Assembly (NCBI RefSeq): GCF_031082405.1
Contig: NZ_JAVHJU010000032.1
Span: forward strand, 1 to 42,825
Direction of reading: 5' to 3'
Length of the DNA stretch: 42,825 nt
From: Amycolatopsis sp. A133
GTDB taxonomy: Bacteria > Actinomycetota > Actinomycetes > Mycobacteriales > Pseudonocardiaceae
How positions within the stretch are numbered: the first letter of the stretch is position 1; each line of letters opens with the position of its first letter. This document shows, in pieces, positions 7,557-15,639 of this stretch. The translations under genes and the position numbers were made by a program. The notes beneath the pieces are model-generated. The model was not told where the DNA came from. It did no database searches and was given only the letters and a program-made list of their open reading frames with translations.

Positions 7557-8948
7557 ATGAGTGCACAACACTTTGATGTCGTCGTGCTGGGGGCCGGGGT
7601 AGGCGGCTACGTCGCGGCGATCCGCGCGTCCCAGCTGGGGCTGAGCACCGCGGTGGTCGAGGAGAAGTACTGGGGCGGGGTCTGCCTGAACGTCGGGTGC
7701 ATCCCGTCGAAGGCGCTGCTGCGCAACGCCGAGCTGGCGCACGTGGTGACGCAGGAGGCGAAGGCGTTCGGCATCTCCTCCGACAGCCCGATCCGCGTCG
7801 ACTACACGGCCGCCTACGAGCGGAGCCGGAAGGTCGCCGACGGGCGCGTCAAGGGCGTGCACTTCCTGATGAAGAAGAACAAGATCACCGAGTTCGACGG
7901 GCGCGGCACGTTCCTCGACGACCACACCCTCGAGGTGAACGGCTCGCCGATCACGTTCGACCACTGCATCATCGCGACGGGCGCGACGACGCGGCTGCTG
8001 CCCGGGACTTCGCGCAGCGAGCGCGTGGTGACGTACGAAGAGCAGATCCTGTCGAGCGAGCTGCCGTCGAGCATCGTCATCGCCGGCGCGGGCGCGATCG
8101 GCGTCGAGTTCGCCTACGTGCTGCACAACTACGGCGTCGACGTCACGATCGTCGAGTTCCTCGACCGGATGGTGCCGCTGGAGGACGCCGAGGTGTCGGC
8201 CGAGCTGGCGCGCCGGTACCGCAAGCTCGGCATCAAGGTGCTGACCTCGACCCGCGTCGAGTCGATCGACGACTCCGGGGAGTCGGTGCGCGTCACGGTG
8301 TCGTCTGAGAAGAACGGCGAGCAGGTCCTCGAGGCCGACAAGGTCATGCAGGCGATCGGCTTCCAGCCCCGGGTGGAGGGCTACGGCCTGGAGAAGACCG
8401 GCGTGGCGCTGACCGAGCGCGGCGCGATCGCGGTGGACGGCCGCGGCCGCACGAACGTCGGCCACATCTTCGCGATCGGCGACGTGACGGCGAAGCTGAT
8501 GCTGGCGCACGCGTCGGAGTCGATGGGCGTGGTGGCGGCGGAAACGATCGCGGGCGCCGAGACGATGGAGCTCGACTTCCCGATGATCCCGCGCGCCACG
8601 TACTGCCAGCCCCAGATCGCCAGCTTCGGCTGGACGGAGGAGCAGGCCCGCGAGAAGGGCTTCGACGTCCAGGTGGCGAAGTTCCCGTTCACGGCCAACG
8701 GCAAGGCCCAGGGCCTCGGCGACGCGGGCGGCTTCGTCAAGCTGATCAGCGACGCGAAGCACGGGGAACTGATCGGCGGCCACCTGATCGGCCCGGACGT
8801 GACGGAGCTGCTGCCGGAGCTGACGCTGGCCCAGCAGTGGGACCTGACGGTGCACGAGGTGGCGCGCAACGTCCACGCCCACCCGACGCTGGGCGAAGCG
8901 GTGAAGGAAGCCCTGCACGGCCTCGCGGGTCACATGATCAACATGTAG
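7557..8948 (+). CDS. lpdA: Dihydrolipoyl dehydrogenase (E3)
   Basis: FAD-containing E3 subunit of 463 aa that reoxidises dihydrolipoamide in 2-oxoacid dehydrogenase complexes. The FAD Rossmann motif is VLGAGVGGYVAA, the redox-active disulfide C43/C48 is in GGVCLNVGCIPSK, an NAD-binding GAGAIGVEFA lies mid-protein, and the C-terminal catalytic pair H442/E447 is in HAHPTLGE. Length is standard. TAGTTT at 7545-7550 sits 6 nt before ATG 7557, so the transcript may be leaderless; an alternative GGAAAGGG ribosome-binding site is 12 nt away. No E1 or E2 genes are adjacent. Its 3' end overlaps the convergent GNAT gene by 11 bp. Confidence 0.95.
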   Translation: MSAQHFDVVVLGAGVGGYVAAIRASQLGLSTAVVEEKYWGGVCLNVGCIPSKALLRNAELAHVVTQEAKAFGISSDSPIRVDYTAAYERSRKVADGRVKGVHFLMKKNKITEFDGRGTFLDDHTLEVNGSPITFDHCIIATGATTRLLPGTSRSERVVTYEEQILSSELPSSIVIAGAGAIGVEFAYVLHNYGVDVTIVEFLDRMVPLEDAEVSAELARRYRKLGIKVLTSTRVESIDDSGESVRVTVSSEKNGEQVLEADKVMQAIGFQPRVEGYGLEKTGVALTERGAIAVDGRGRTNVGHIFAIGDVTAKLMLAHASESMGVVAAETIAGAETMELDFPMIPRATYCQPQIASFGWTEEQAREKGFDVQVAKFPFTANGKAQGLGDAGGFVKLISDAKHGELIGGHLIGPDVTELLPELTLAQQWDLTVHEVARNVHAHPTLGEAVKEALHGLAGHMINM

Positions 8949-9384
8949 GGACGTCGAAGCGGAGCTCCGGCCGGTCCCAGCGAACCTTCGGCGGTTTCGC
9001 CGGGATCGTGCCGGTGCGCCGCGCACCCATCCGGAGGTAGAACGCCAACGCCGGCGGGTACGAGACGACCCGCACGCTGTCCAGCCCGCGCTCACGCGCT
9101 TCGGCGAGCAGGTGGGCGATCAGCCGGGCGCCGATGCCGCGCCCCTGCGCTTTGTCCGCTACGAACAGGATGTCGAGTTCCGCTTCCAGCAGCGCGTAGA
9201 AGCCGAGGACCTCGCGGCCCGCGGTGGCGGTGAAGGTCGGGTTGGCTTCGACGTACCCGGGCGTGACCGCGTAGCCGTCCAGGATGGACGCGTATTCGCC
9301 TTGGTAGGCCGAAGAAGCGTGCATCAGGGCGGTCAAGGCACCGGCTTGGTCCGGGGTGGCGCGGACGATCTCGATTTCCTCCAT
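8938..9384 (-). CDS. GNAT-family N-acetyltransferase
   Basis: Acetyl-CoA-dependent acetyltransferase of 148 aa. The acetyl-CoA pyrophosphate-binding motif A is clear (ILFVADKAQGRGIGARLIAH), with motif B (VSYPPALAFYLRMGARRTG) near the C terminus. ATG 9384 (MEEIEIVRATPDQ) fits the family N terminus; the frame is open far upstream but without similarity. It is convergent with lpdA (11-bp overlap) and divergent from the oxidoreductase at 9469. The substrate is unknown. Confidence 0.87.
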   Translation of the reverse strand: MEEIEIVRATPDQAGALTALMHASSAYQGEYASILDGYAVTPGYVEANPTFTATAGREVLGFYALLEAELDILFVADKAQGRGIGARLIAHLLAEARERGLDSVRVVSYPPALAFYLRMGARRTGTIPAKPPKVRWDRPELRFDVPTC

Positions 9385-9431
9385 GCGCGGACCGTACGGC
9401 AGCCCACCGACATTTTCCGGCCGCTGCGCGG

Positions 9432-9462
9432 TTGACCTCCAGCGAGCTTGAAGTATCAGACT
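9432..9462 (+). promoter_or_regulatory. MerR-type promoter/operator
   Basis: TTGACC (9432-9437) and CAGACT (9457-9462) are separated by 19 bp, the overlong spacer typical of MerR-family-activated promoters. Between them lies a dyad, ACCTCCAGC (9435-9443) and GCTTGAAGT (9446-9454), with 7 of 9 complementary positions and a 2-bp centre. The -10 ends 6 nt before ATG 9469, predicting a leaderless mRNA. No MerR gene is present nearby, so the regulator would act in trans. Confidence 0.7.
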
Positions 9463-9468
9463 GGCGCC

Positions 9469-10365
9469 ATGAAAGCCGTAGCGTTCACCGAATTCGGCGG
9501 GCCCGAAGTGCTCCGCGTCCTCGATCTGCCGGAGCCGCACGCCGGGCCCGGGCAGGTCCGCGTGCGTGTCAAAGCCGCCGGGGTGCAGCCGTACGACGCC
9601 GCCGTCCGTGCCGGGTGGGAGCCGCCGGGCCTGACTCTCGGCTGGCCGCGCGTCCCCGGGAACGAGTTCGCCGGCGTCGTCGACGAAGGCGAACTCGAGG
9701 CCGGCACCGAAGTTCTCGGCTTCACCGCCGTGCAGGCCGCCGCCGAGTACATCGTCGTGCCCGCTTCCGACGTCACGCCGAAGCCGCCGGACATGCCGTG
9801 GGAGGTCGCCGGCGGGTTCACCGCCGGCACGCAGACCGCGTCGATCGCCCTGGAAACGCTGAACCTGCGCGCAGGGCAGACGCTGCTGATCCACGGCGCC
9901 GCCGGGTCCGTCGGCACCGCCGCCGTCCAGCTCGCGCGGCTGCGGGGTGCCCACGTGGTCGGCACCGCGAGCGAGGCCAATCAGGATTACCTGCGCGAGC
10001 TGGGTGCGACGCCCGTCGTCTACGGCGAAGGCCTGAAGGGCCGCATCGAGGCGGCCGCGCCGCAGGGGGTCGACGTAGTGCTCGACGGCGCCGGCGGGGA
10101 GGCACTCAACGTCTCACTCGACCTGGTGAAGGAGCGGGAGCGGATCCTCACGCTCGTCGACCACCACCGGGCCGCGGAGCTCGGCGTGCTCGTCTCGAAG
10201 TCCGGGCGCTCGGCCGCGCGGCTCGCCGAGCTGGCCGCGCTCTACGCCAAGGGCGATCTGCGCTTCCACGTGCGCCGCGCCTACCCGTACCCCGAGGCCG
10301 CCGCCGCGCACCGGGAAATCGAAACCGGACACGGCCGGGGAAAAATAGTTCTCACATTCTCCTGA
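9469..10365 (+). CDS. NADP-dependent oxidoreductase (zinc-independent MDR / quinone oxidoreductase type)
   Basis: Medium-chain dehydrogenase/reductase of 298 aa. The N-terminal GroES-like domain begins MKAVAFTEFGGPEVL and contains GNEFAGVVDEG. The Rossmann domain has LLIHGAAGSVGTAAVQLA and a YGEGLKGRI segment. Zinc-ligand cysteines and histidines of classical alcohol dehydrogenases are absent, so it should reduce quinones or enals with NADPH. Expression is likely under a MerR-type activator through the promoter at 9432-9462, which suggests induction by redox or electrophile stress (inference). Confidence 0.9.
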   Translation: MKAVAFTEFGGPEVLRVLDLPEPHAGPGQVRVRVKAAGVQPYDAAVRAGWEPPGLTLGWPRVPGNEFAGVVDEGELEAGTEVLGFTAVQAAAEYIVVPASDVTPKPPDMPWEVAGGFTAGTQTASIALETLNLRAGQTLLIHGAAGSVGTAAVQLARLRGAHVVGTASEANQDYLRELGATPVVYGEGLKGRIEAAAPQGVDVVLDGAGGEALNVSLDLVKERERILTLVDHHRAAELGVLVSKSGRSAARLAELAALYAKGDLRFHVRRAYPYPEAAAAHREIETGHGRGKIVLTFS

Positions 10366-10500
10366 TTGTTCCAGCATGTGGACCACGGGGCGTTCCCGAC
10401 TTTGGTCGCTGGACCACGGACCGGTCACTACTTAGATTCTCCCCAGTACACCGGTCGGGTGTCATTCGGTCGAGTGACCGAGTACCACAGGGAGACATCG

Positions 10501-12405
10501 ATGGTGAGATTCAGCCGGGTCGCCGCGCACGCGGTTCCGCTGACGGTCGGCGCGCTGCTGCTGACCACGGGGGTCTCGGCGGCGCAGCCGTCCACCGTGG
10601 ACGCGGCGGCCGCGCGCACCGAGGCGGGCATCAGCGCGCTGCAGAGCATCAAGAAGAGCCTGAGCCCCGCGGAACGCAAGCAATCGAGCCGGCTGGTCGT
10701 CGAGAAGCGGTTGCGGGCCGACCGGGCGCTGGCCGCGAAGCTGCCCGAATACCGCTCCGGTGTGGGTGTCAGCAACGCCGGCACCGTTTCGGTCGACATC
10801 GCCGCCCACGGGACCGCCGTCGCGAACGCCGTCAAGGCGGCGGGCGGCACCGTCCGGTCCGTCTCGCCGGACGGTGCCGTCCGCGCCGACCTGCCGCTGT
10901 CCGCGCTGGACGCGATCGCCGGCCGGGCCGACGTCGCCGAGGTGCAGCCGGCCGCGCAGGCCACCACCTGGAGCGAGCAGGGCAACCGCGACTTCCGCCA
11001 GGCGCTGGCCGCGAAGGCCGCCGCCGCGACGCAGGTGTCCGAAGGCGACAAGGCGCACGGCGCCGACTCGGCCCGCGCCACCTACGGCGTCAGCGGCTCC
11101 GGCGTGAAGGTCTGCGTGCTCTCCGACGGCGTCGACTCCCTGGCGAAGTCGCAGAGCGCCGGCGAACTGCCCGCGGTGGACGTCCTGTCCGGCCAGAAGG
11201 GCAGCGGCGACGAGGGCACCGCGATGCTCGAGATCATCCACGACCTCGCGCCGAACGCGACCCTCGGCTTCGCGACCGCCTTCACCAGCGAGGCCAGCTT
11301 CGCGGCGAACATCCGCGCGCTGCGCACCACCGGCAACTGCCGGATCATCGTCGACGATGTCTCCTACTTCGACGAGTCGCCGTTCCAGGACACGCAGGTC
11401 GCGCAGGCGGTCAACGACGTGACCGCGGCCGGTGCGCTGTACTTCTCCTCGGCGGGCAACTCGGGCAACGCGACCGACGGCACCAGCGGTTACTACGAAG
11501 GTGACTTCCGCGCGTCGTCGTCGAAGATCAGCGGCGTCACCGGCACCCCGCACGACTTCGACCCGAGCAGCACCACGCAGAACTTCGACGCCCTCTCGGC
11601 CGGCTCGCTCGGCCGCCCGGTGACGCTGTTCTGGTCCGACCCGTGGGGCAAGTCCGCCAACGACTACGACCTGTTCATCCTGAACTCTTCGGGCAGCGTC
11701 GTGGCCTCCAGCGAAAACGCGCAGTCGGGTTCGCAGAACCCGTACGAAATCGCGTCCGTGCCCACCAGCGGCTCCGGTTTCCGGGTCGCGGTGGTCAAGT
11801 ACAGCGGCGCCGACCGGTTCATCGCGCTGAACGTCATCCGCGGCCGGTTCGTGGCTTCGGGTTCGCTCAAGGCGTTCAGCACCGACGGCGTCACGAACGG
11901 CCACTCGGCCGCGGTCAACGCGTTCAGCGTGGCGGCGGCGCCGGCGGCGGGCGCGTTCACCCGGCCCCTGGAGACCGGCGACCCGGCCAACCCGGCCGGC
12001 CCGTACCCCGGCCTGTACACGGCGTCGAGCAAGTGGGAGCGGTTCTCCTCCGACGGCAAGCGCCGCCTGTTCTACAACGCGGACGGCACGGCGATCACCC
12101 CGGGCAACGTGTCCGCGACCGGCGGCACGGTCCGCACCAAGCCGGACATCACCGCGGCCGACGGCGTCGCCACCTCGGTGACGGGTTTCCAGCCGTTCTT
12201 CGGAACATCGGCGGCGGCCCCGCACGCGGCGGCCATCGCGGCCCTGCTGCTGTCGGGCAAGCCGGCGGCAACGCAGGCCCAGATCCGCACGGCCCTGGTG
12301 TCCTCGGCGATCGACCTGGGCGCGCCCGGGTTCGACACGGTGACGGGCACCGGCGTGATCATGGCCGGCCCGGCCTTGGCCGCGCTGGGTGTGCCGGCGA
12401 AGTAG
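10501..12405 (+). CDS. Secreted subtilisin-like peptidase with S53-like Glu in place of catalytic His
   Basis: Exported protein of 634 aa. A signal peptide (about 1-28, ending VSA-AQP) and a long pro-region to about residue 190 precede the peptidase domain. Catalytic Asp is D209 in VCVLSDGVD, oxyanion Asn is N320 in FSSAGNSGN, and catalytic Ser is S570 in FFGTSAAAPHAA. Where subtilisins have HGTHV, this protein has DEGTAM, placing E238 at the histidine position; the nearest His is H247. A beta-rich domain (about 380-445) is inserted before the Ser motif. ATG 10501 follows GGGAGA. This gives a Ser-Glu-Asp set as in sedolisins on an S8-like frame. It probably digests extracellular protein. Confidence 0.88.
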   Translation: MVRFSRVAAHAVPLTVGALLLTTGVSAAQPSTVDAAAARTEAGISALQSIKKSLSPAERKQSSRLVVEKRLRADRALAAKLPEYRSGVGVSNAGTVSVDIAAHGTAVANAVKAAGGTVRSVSPDGAVRADLPLSALDAIAGRADVAEVQPAAQATTWSEQGNRDFRQALAAKAAAATQVSEGDKAHGADSARATYGVSGSGVKVCVLSDGVDSLAKSQSAGELPAVDVLSGQKGSGDEGTAMLEIIHDLAPNATLGFATAFTSEASFAANIRALRTTGNCRIIVDDVSYFDESPFQDTQVAQAVNDVTAAGALYFSSAGNSGNATDGTSGYYEGDFRASSSKISGVTGTPHDFDPSSTTQNFDALSAGSLGRPVTLFWSDPWGKSANDYDLFILNSSGSVVASSENAQSGSQNPYEIASVPTSGSGFRVAVVKYSGADRFIALNVIRGRFVASGSLKAFSTDGVTNGHSAAVNAFSVAAAPAAGAFTRPLETGDPANPAGPYPGLYTASSKWERFSSDGKRRLFYNADGTAITPGNVSATGGTVRTKPDITAADGVATSVTGFQPFFGTSAAAPHAAAIAALLLSGKPAATQAQIRTALVSSAIDLGAPGFDTVTGTGVIMAGPALAALGVPAK

Positions 12406-12416
12406 GGACGGTTTTC

Positions 12417-12454
12417 GGGAACGGGGGTCCGGTGTCGGCCGGGCCCCCGTTCCC
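12417..12454 (+). terminator. Hairpin terminator after the S8-like peptidase
   Basis: A 16-bp stem with one G-T wobble (arms 12417-12432 and 12439-12454) closes a 6-nt loop TGTCGG, 12 bp after the peptidase stop. It lacks a long U tract, as is common in high-GC actinomycetes. Confidence 0.75.
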
Positions 12455-12698
12455 GTCGTTTCGGGCCGGTGACCAAGGGCCGGTGCCGGGATCTCCGGTG
12501 GGGAAAACAGTCCGGCTTCCTCCGCGGTCGGGCGCGAGCCGCTTCGCGAGGGGCCTCGGTCGCGCGCCCGTTGCCGTGGGGTCGGCCGCCGGCGCACACG
12601 CGGTCCGATCGTGTCGGCGACCCGGCCCGCGGGCAGCTAGGGTGCCTAACCGGCGGGCTCGCGCGAGGTCCCGTCGGCGAACAGACCGAGGAGGCGGG

Positions 12699-13433
12699 AT
12701 GGCAAAGACGGCGGTGGTCACCGGAGCGGGTTCGGGAATCGGGCGGGCGGTGGCCCAGGCGCTCCTGGCCGACGGCTACCACGTCGCACTCGCCGGGCGG
12801 CGCGCCGACGCTCTCGACAAAACCGCCTCCGGCTTCGAAAACGCGCTCGCCGTCCCCACCGACGTTTCCGACGAGCGCGCCGTCGAAGCCCTCTTCCAGG
12901 CTGTCCGCGACAAGTGGGGCCGGCTCGACCTGCTCTTCAACAACGCCGGCGTCTCGGCCGGCGGCACCATCGCCGACCTGTCCGTCGAGGACTGGAAGCG
13001 GACCGTCGACGTCAACCTCACCGGGATGTTCCTCTGCGCGCGGCAAGCCGTCCGGCTCATGAAGGACCAGGACCCGCGCGGCGGCCGGATCGTCAACAAC
13101 GGCTCGATCTCCGCCCACGCGCCGCGGCCGGCCAGCGTCGCCTACACCGCCACGAAGCACGCCGTCACCGGGTTGACGCGGTCGATCTCGCTCGACGGCC
13201 GGGCCTGGGACGTCGCCTGCGGGCAGATCGACATCGGTAACGCCGCCACCGAAATGACCGAGCGGATGGCCGCCGGCATCCCGCAGGCCGACGGCCGGGT
13301 CCTCGCCGAGCCGACGTTCGACGTCCGGCACGTCGCCGACGCCGTGCGGTACATGGCCGGGCTGCCGCTCGACACGAACGTCCAGTTCCTCACCGTCACC
13401 GCGACGGCGATGCCCTTCATCGGCCGCGGCTAG
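12699..13433 (+). CDS. SDR-family oxidoreductase
   Basis: Classical short-chain dehydrogenase of 244 aa. The nucleotide-binding motif is TGAGSGIG (8-15), NNAG lies at 81-84, and the catalytic residues are S136, Y149 and K153 (YTATK). ATG 12699 follows GAGGAGGCGGG; a -10-like TAGGGT is at 12638-12643. The substrate is not evident. The AraC-family gene 30 bp downstream is on the same strand and may be co-transcribed with it or regulate it. Confidence 0.92.
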   Translation: MAKTAVVTGAGSGIGRAVAQALLADGYHVALAGRRADALDKTASGFENALAVPTDVSDERAVEALFQAVRDKWGRLDLLFNNAGVSAGGTIADLSVEDWKRTVDVNLTGMFLCARQAVRLMKDQDPRGGRIVNNGSISAHAPRPASVAYTATKHAVTGLTRSISLDGRAWDVACGQIDIGNAATEMTERMAAGIPQADGRVLAEPTFDVRHVADAVRYMAGLPLDTNVQFLTVTATAMPFIGRG

Positions 13434-13463
13434 CACACCGGCAGCACTCCGGGGGGAGACCAA

Positions 13464-14459
13464 ATGCACGGGCCGCACATGTTGTTCGAGGGGAACGACG
13501 TGGAGGCGCTGGACGAGGTGGTGACCGGGGAGTTCTCACCCCACGGCCTGCGCGTCGGCCGCGGGGACTCCTCGCCCGCCCGCTTCCGCCGCCTGCACCG
13601 GCAGGGGCTGGCGCTGTACGAGCTGGGGTGGGGCGTCCCGGTCGAGGTCGTGGCCGGCGAACTGCCCGACTTCCACAACGTCCACATCCCGCTCGCCGGT
13701 GGGAGTTCCGTCCGGGTGGCGGGCCGCGAAGTCGCCGCGTCGTGCTCGGTTGCCGGGCCCGGGATGACCCTGGGCATGTCCCTGTCGGCCACGGCGGACA
13801 CGCTCATCCTGTTCCTGCCGCAGGCGGTGGTGGACAACGCGGTCGCCGCGCAGACCGGTGAACCGCCCGCTGCCGCCCTGCGGTTCGACCCCGCCTTGGC
13901 GGACGGCGACCCGGCGGTGGCCGCGTGGCTGGCGACCGCGCGGGCCTTCGCGCAGTTCACGGCGTCCCCGCTGGCGGCCCGGTCCCCGCTGGCCGCCGCG
14001 CACTTCGAACAGGTCCTCGTGCACGGCCTGGTGGACCTCCAGCCGCACGACCATTCCGCCGCCCGGCCCGCGTACGCCCATCCGGCGTTGCCGCGTGTCG
14101 TGCGACGAGCGATGGCGTACTGCGAGGAACACGCGGGTGAGCCGATATCGGTGGCGGACATGGCCGCGGCGGCGCGGGTCAGCCCGCGTACCCTGCAGGA
14201 CCGCTTCCGCACCGACTTCGGGACCACCCCGGCGGCCCACCTGCGGCGGGTCCGGCTGGACCGGGTGCACCAGGACCTGCTGCGCATCGCGGACGGTTCC
14301 GCGTCCGGCACGGTCGCCGAGGTCGCGACGCGCTGGGGCTTCACGCACCTCGGCCGGTTCGCTGCGTACTACCGCGAGGCGTACGGGCAGGTGCCCTCCC
14401 GCACCGCCGAACCGGATCCGGGCCGGCAAGCCGGAATCCGCGGGCCGGTCGGCGGATAA
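13464..14459 (+). CDS. AraC-family transcriptional regulator
   Basis: Regulator of 331 aa. The N-terminal half resembles the AraC-like ligand-binding domain of the PF14525 type (VVAGELPDFHNVHIPLAGG, GMTLGMSLSA). The C-terminal ~100 aa hold the two helix-turn-helix motifs (ISVADMAAAARVSPRTLQDR, then VAEVATRWGFTHLGRFAAYY, with FGTTPAAHLRRVRLDRV between). ATG 13464 is preceded by GGGGGGAG. It follows the SDR gene in the same direction and is convergent with the PRISE-like gene. The inducer is unknown. Confidence 0.92.
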   Translation: MHGPHMLFEGNDVEALDEVVTGEFSPHGLRVGRGDSSPARFRRLHRQGLALYELGWGVPVEVVAGELPDFHNVHIPLAGGSSVRVAGREVAASCSVAGPGMTLGMSLSATADTLILFLPQAVVDNAVAAQTGEPPAAALRFDPALADGDPAVAAWLATARAFAQFTASPLAARSPLAAAHFEQVLVHGLVDLQPHDHSAARPAYAHPALPRVVRRAMAYCEEHAGEPISVADMAAAARVSPRTLQDRFRTDFGTTPAAHLRRVRLDRVHQDLLRIADGSASGTVAEVATRWGFTHLGRFAAYYREAYGQVPSRTAEPDPGRQAGIRGPVGG

Positions 14460-14511
14460 CGGATAGAGGACGGTCGCCCACCAGCCGTACGCTGAACGAC
14501 GTCAGGGGGGT

Positions 14512-14552
14512 GTCCATGCCGGCATGGCCAGGGGGTCTGTGCCGGCATGGAC
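14512..14552. terminator. Inverted repeat between convergent genes (bidirectional terminator candidate)
   Basis: A perfect 13-bp inverted repeat (GTCCATGCCGGCA at 14512-14524, its complement at 14540-14552) encloses 15 bp. The left arm also begins a 14-bp perfect palindrome, CCATGCCGGCATGG (14514-14527), so two alternative foldings exist. It sits between the convergent AraC and PRISE-like genes, where a terminator serving both strands is expected. Confidence 0.6.
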
Positions 14553-14567
14553 GACTACGGACCCGTT

Positions 14568-15569
14568 CTAGGGGATCACCCGCGCCTTCCGGAAATCGTC
14601 GAACAACCGGTAGAACATCTGCTCCGTCTCGACGTATTCGTGGAAACCCGCCCGCCGTGCCTTCGACGTGTCCGCGAACATGTCGTAGTCCCAGCCGAAC
14701 ACGAAGTCGCCGAACGCCCACGACGACGAAACGTCCGCATAGGACGCCGAAAGACCATACTCCGCCGCCATTGACGTCCACAGTGGACCTTTGTCCGCCA
14801 TGACGTCCACCAGCGACATCCGCAGCGGGGGCGCGACCTCCAACCCGAAGTACGCTGCCAGCTTCGGCCAGAGCTCGCGCCAGCGGAACAGGTCGCCGTT
14901 CGCGATGTTGAACGCACCCTCGTGCCCGGTCGCCCAGACCGTCGCCGAGGCCAGCAGGCCCGCGTCGGTCATCTCCAGCAGGCTGTCGTACGCGCCCGGC
15001 TGGCCGGGGAAGCGCAGCGGCAGCCCGAGTTCCTTCGAAATCGAGGCGTACACCGCGATCACCAGCGCCAGGTTCATCGGGTTGCCCAGCGCGGTGCCGC
15101 CGACGACCGACGGCCGGATCGCCGACCAGGTCCACTCGCCCGCGCGCCGCTCGAGGAACTGCTGCTGGTCGACGTTGAACTCCGGTGGCATGTGCCCCGC
15201 GTCCGTCTCGCGTGCCGGGGTCTTGAACGGGCCGAGGTGCGCGCCGTACACCTTGTAGCCCTGCATCAGGCTGATGTGCTGCAAGCCGGGCGCCACCGCG
15301 TCGACCAGGTTCGTCAGCATCGCCAGGTTCGGCGGGACGAGCTCCGCCCACGTCGGCCGGTCCTGGTACGCCGCGTAGAAGAGGTGCGTGACGCCGGTCA
15401 GCGCCCCCACTTTCGCTCGGGTGTCGGCCGCGTCGAGCAGGTCGACGGCGAGATCACCCCGCCGGGAGAGGCCGATGACGTCCCAGCCGCCCGTCGCGCG
15501 CAGGTGGTCCACGAGGTTCTTGCCGATGATGCCGCCGGCCCCGGCGACCAAAGCTGTCTTTCGTTCCAT
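14568..15569 (-). CDS. PRISE-like SDR oxidoreductase (progesterone 5-beta-reductase/iridoid synthase family)
   Basis: Protein of 333 aa. The NAD(P)-binding AGAGGIIG is at the N terminus, with SRRGD (35-39) as in PRISE enzymes that prefer NADPH. The family block GYKVYGAHLGPF (K106), then WTWSAIRP, GNPMNLALVIAVYASISKEL and GLPLRFPG, closely resemble plant and bacterial PRISE proteins, which reduce enones. The segment where PRISE enzymes have the catalytic Tyr (FYYDQED-like) reads FNVDQQQ here, so that Tyr seems to be missing. It is divergent from a LysR gene with a 70-bp shared intergenic region, which suggests control by that regulator. Confidence 0.85.
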   Translation of the reverse strand: MERKTALVAGAGGIIGKNLVDHLRATGGWDVIGLSRRGDLAVDLLDAADTRAKVGALTGVTHLFYAAYQDRPTWAELVPPNLAMLTNLVDAVAPGLQHISLMQGYKVYGAHLGPFKTPARETDAGHMPPEFNVDQQQFLERRAGEWTWSAIRPSVVGGTALGNPMNLALVIAVYASISKELGLPLRFPGQPGAYDSLLEMTDAGLLASATVWATGHEGAFNIANGDLFRWRELWPKLAAYFGLEVAPPLRMSLVDVMADKGPLWTSMAAEYGLSASYADVSSSWAFGDFVFGWDYDMFADTSKARRAGFHEYVETEQMFYRLFDDFRKARVIP

Positions 15570-15612
15570 GTCTCCAGGCTCGGCTCGGCCGACGGATAAG
15601 TCCAAGGCATAG

Positions 15613-15630
15613 TTATCACCAAGTCGATAA
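15613..15630. promoter_or_regulatory. Probable LysR-type binding site
   Basis: The 70-bp divergent region between the PRISE-like gene and the LysR gene contains TTATC (15613-15617) and GATAA (15626-15630), a perfect dyad with an 8-bp spacer. Another GATAAG copy is near 15595. LysR regulators typically bind such interrupted dyads in the intergenic region they share with a divergent target gene. Confidence 0.55.
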
Positions 15631-15639
15631 GCTGAGTTC

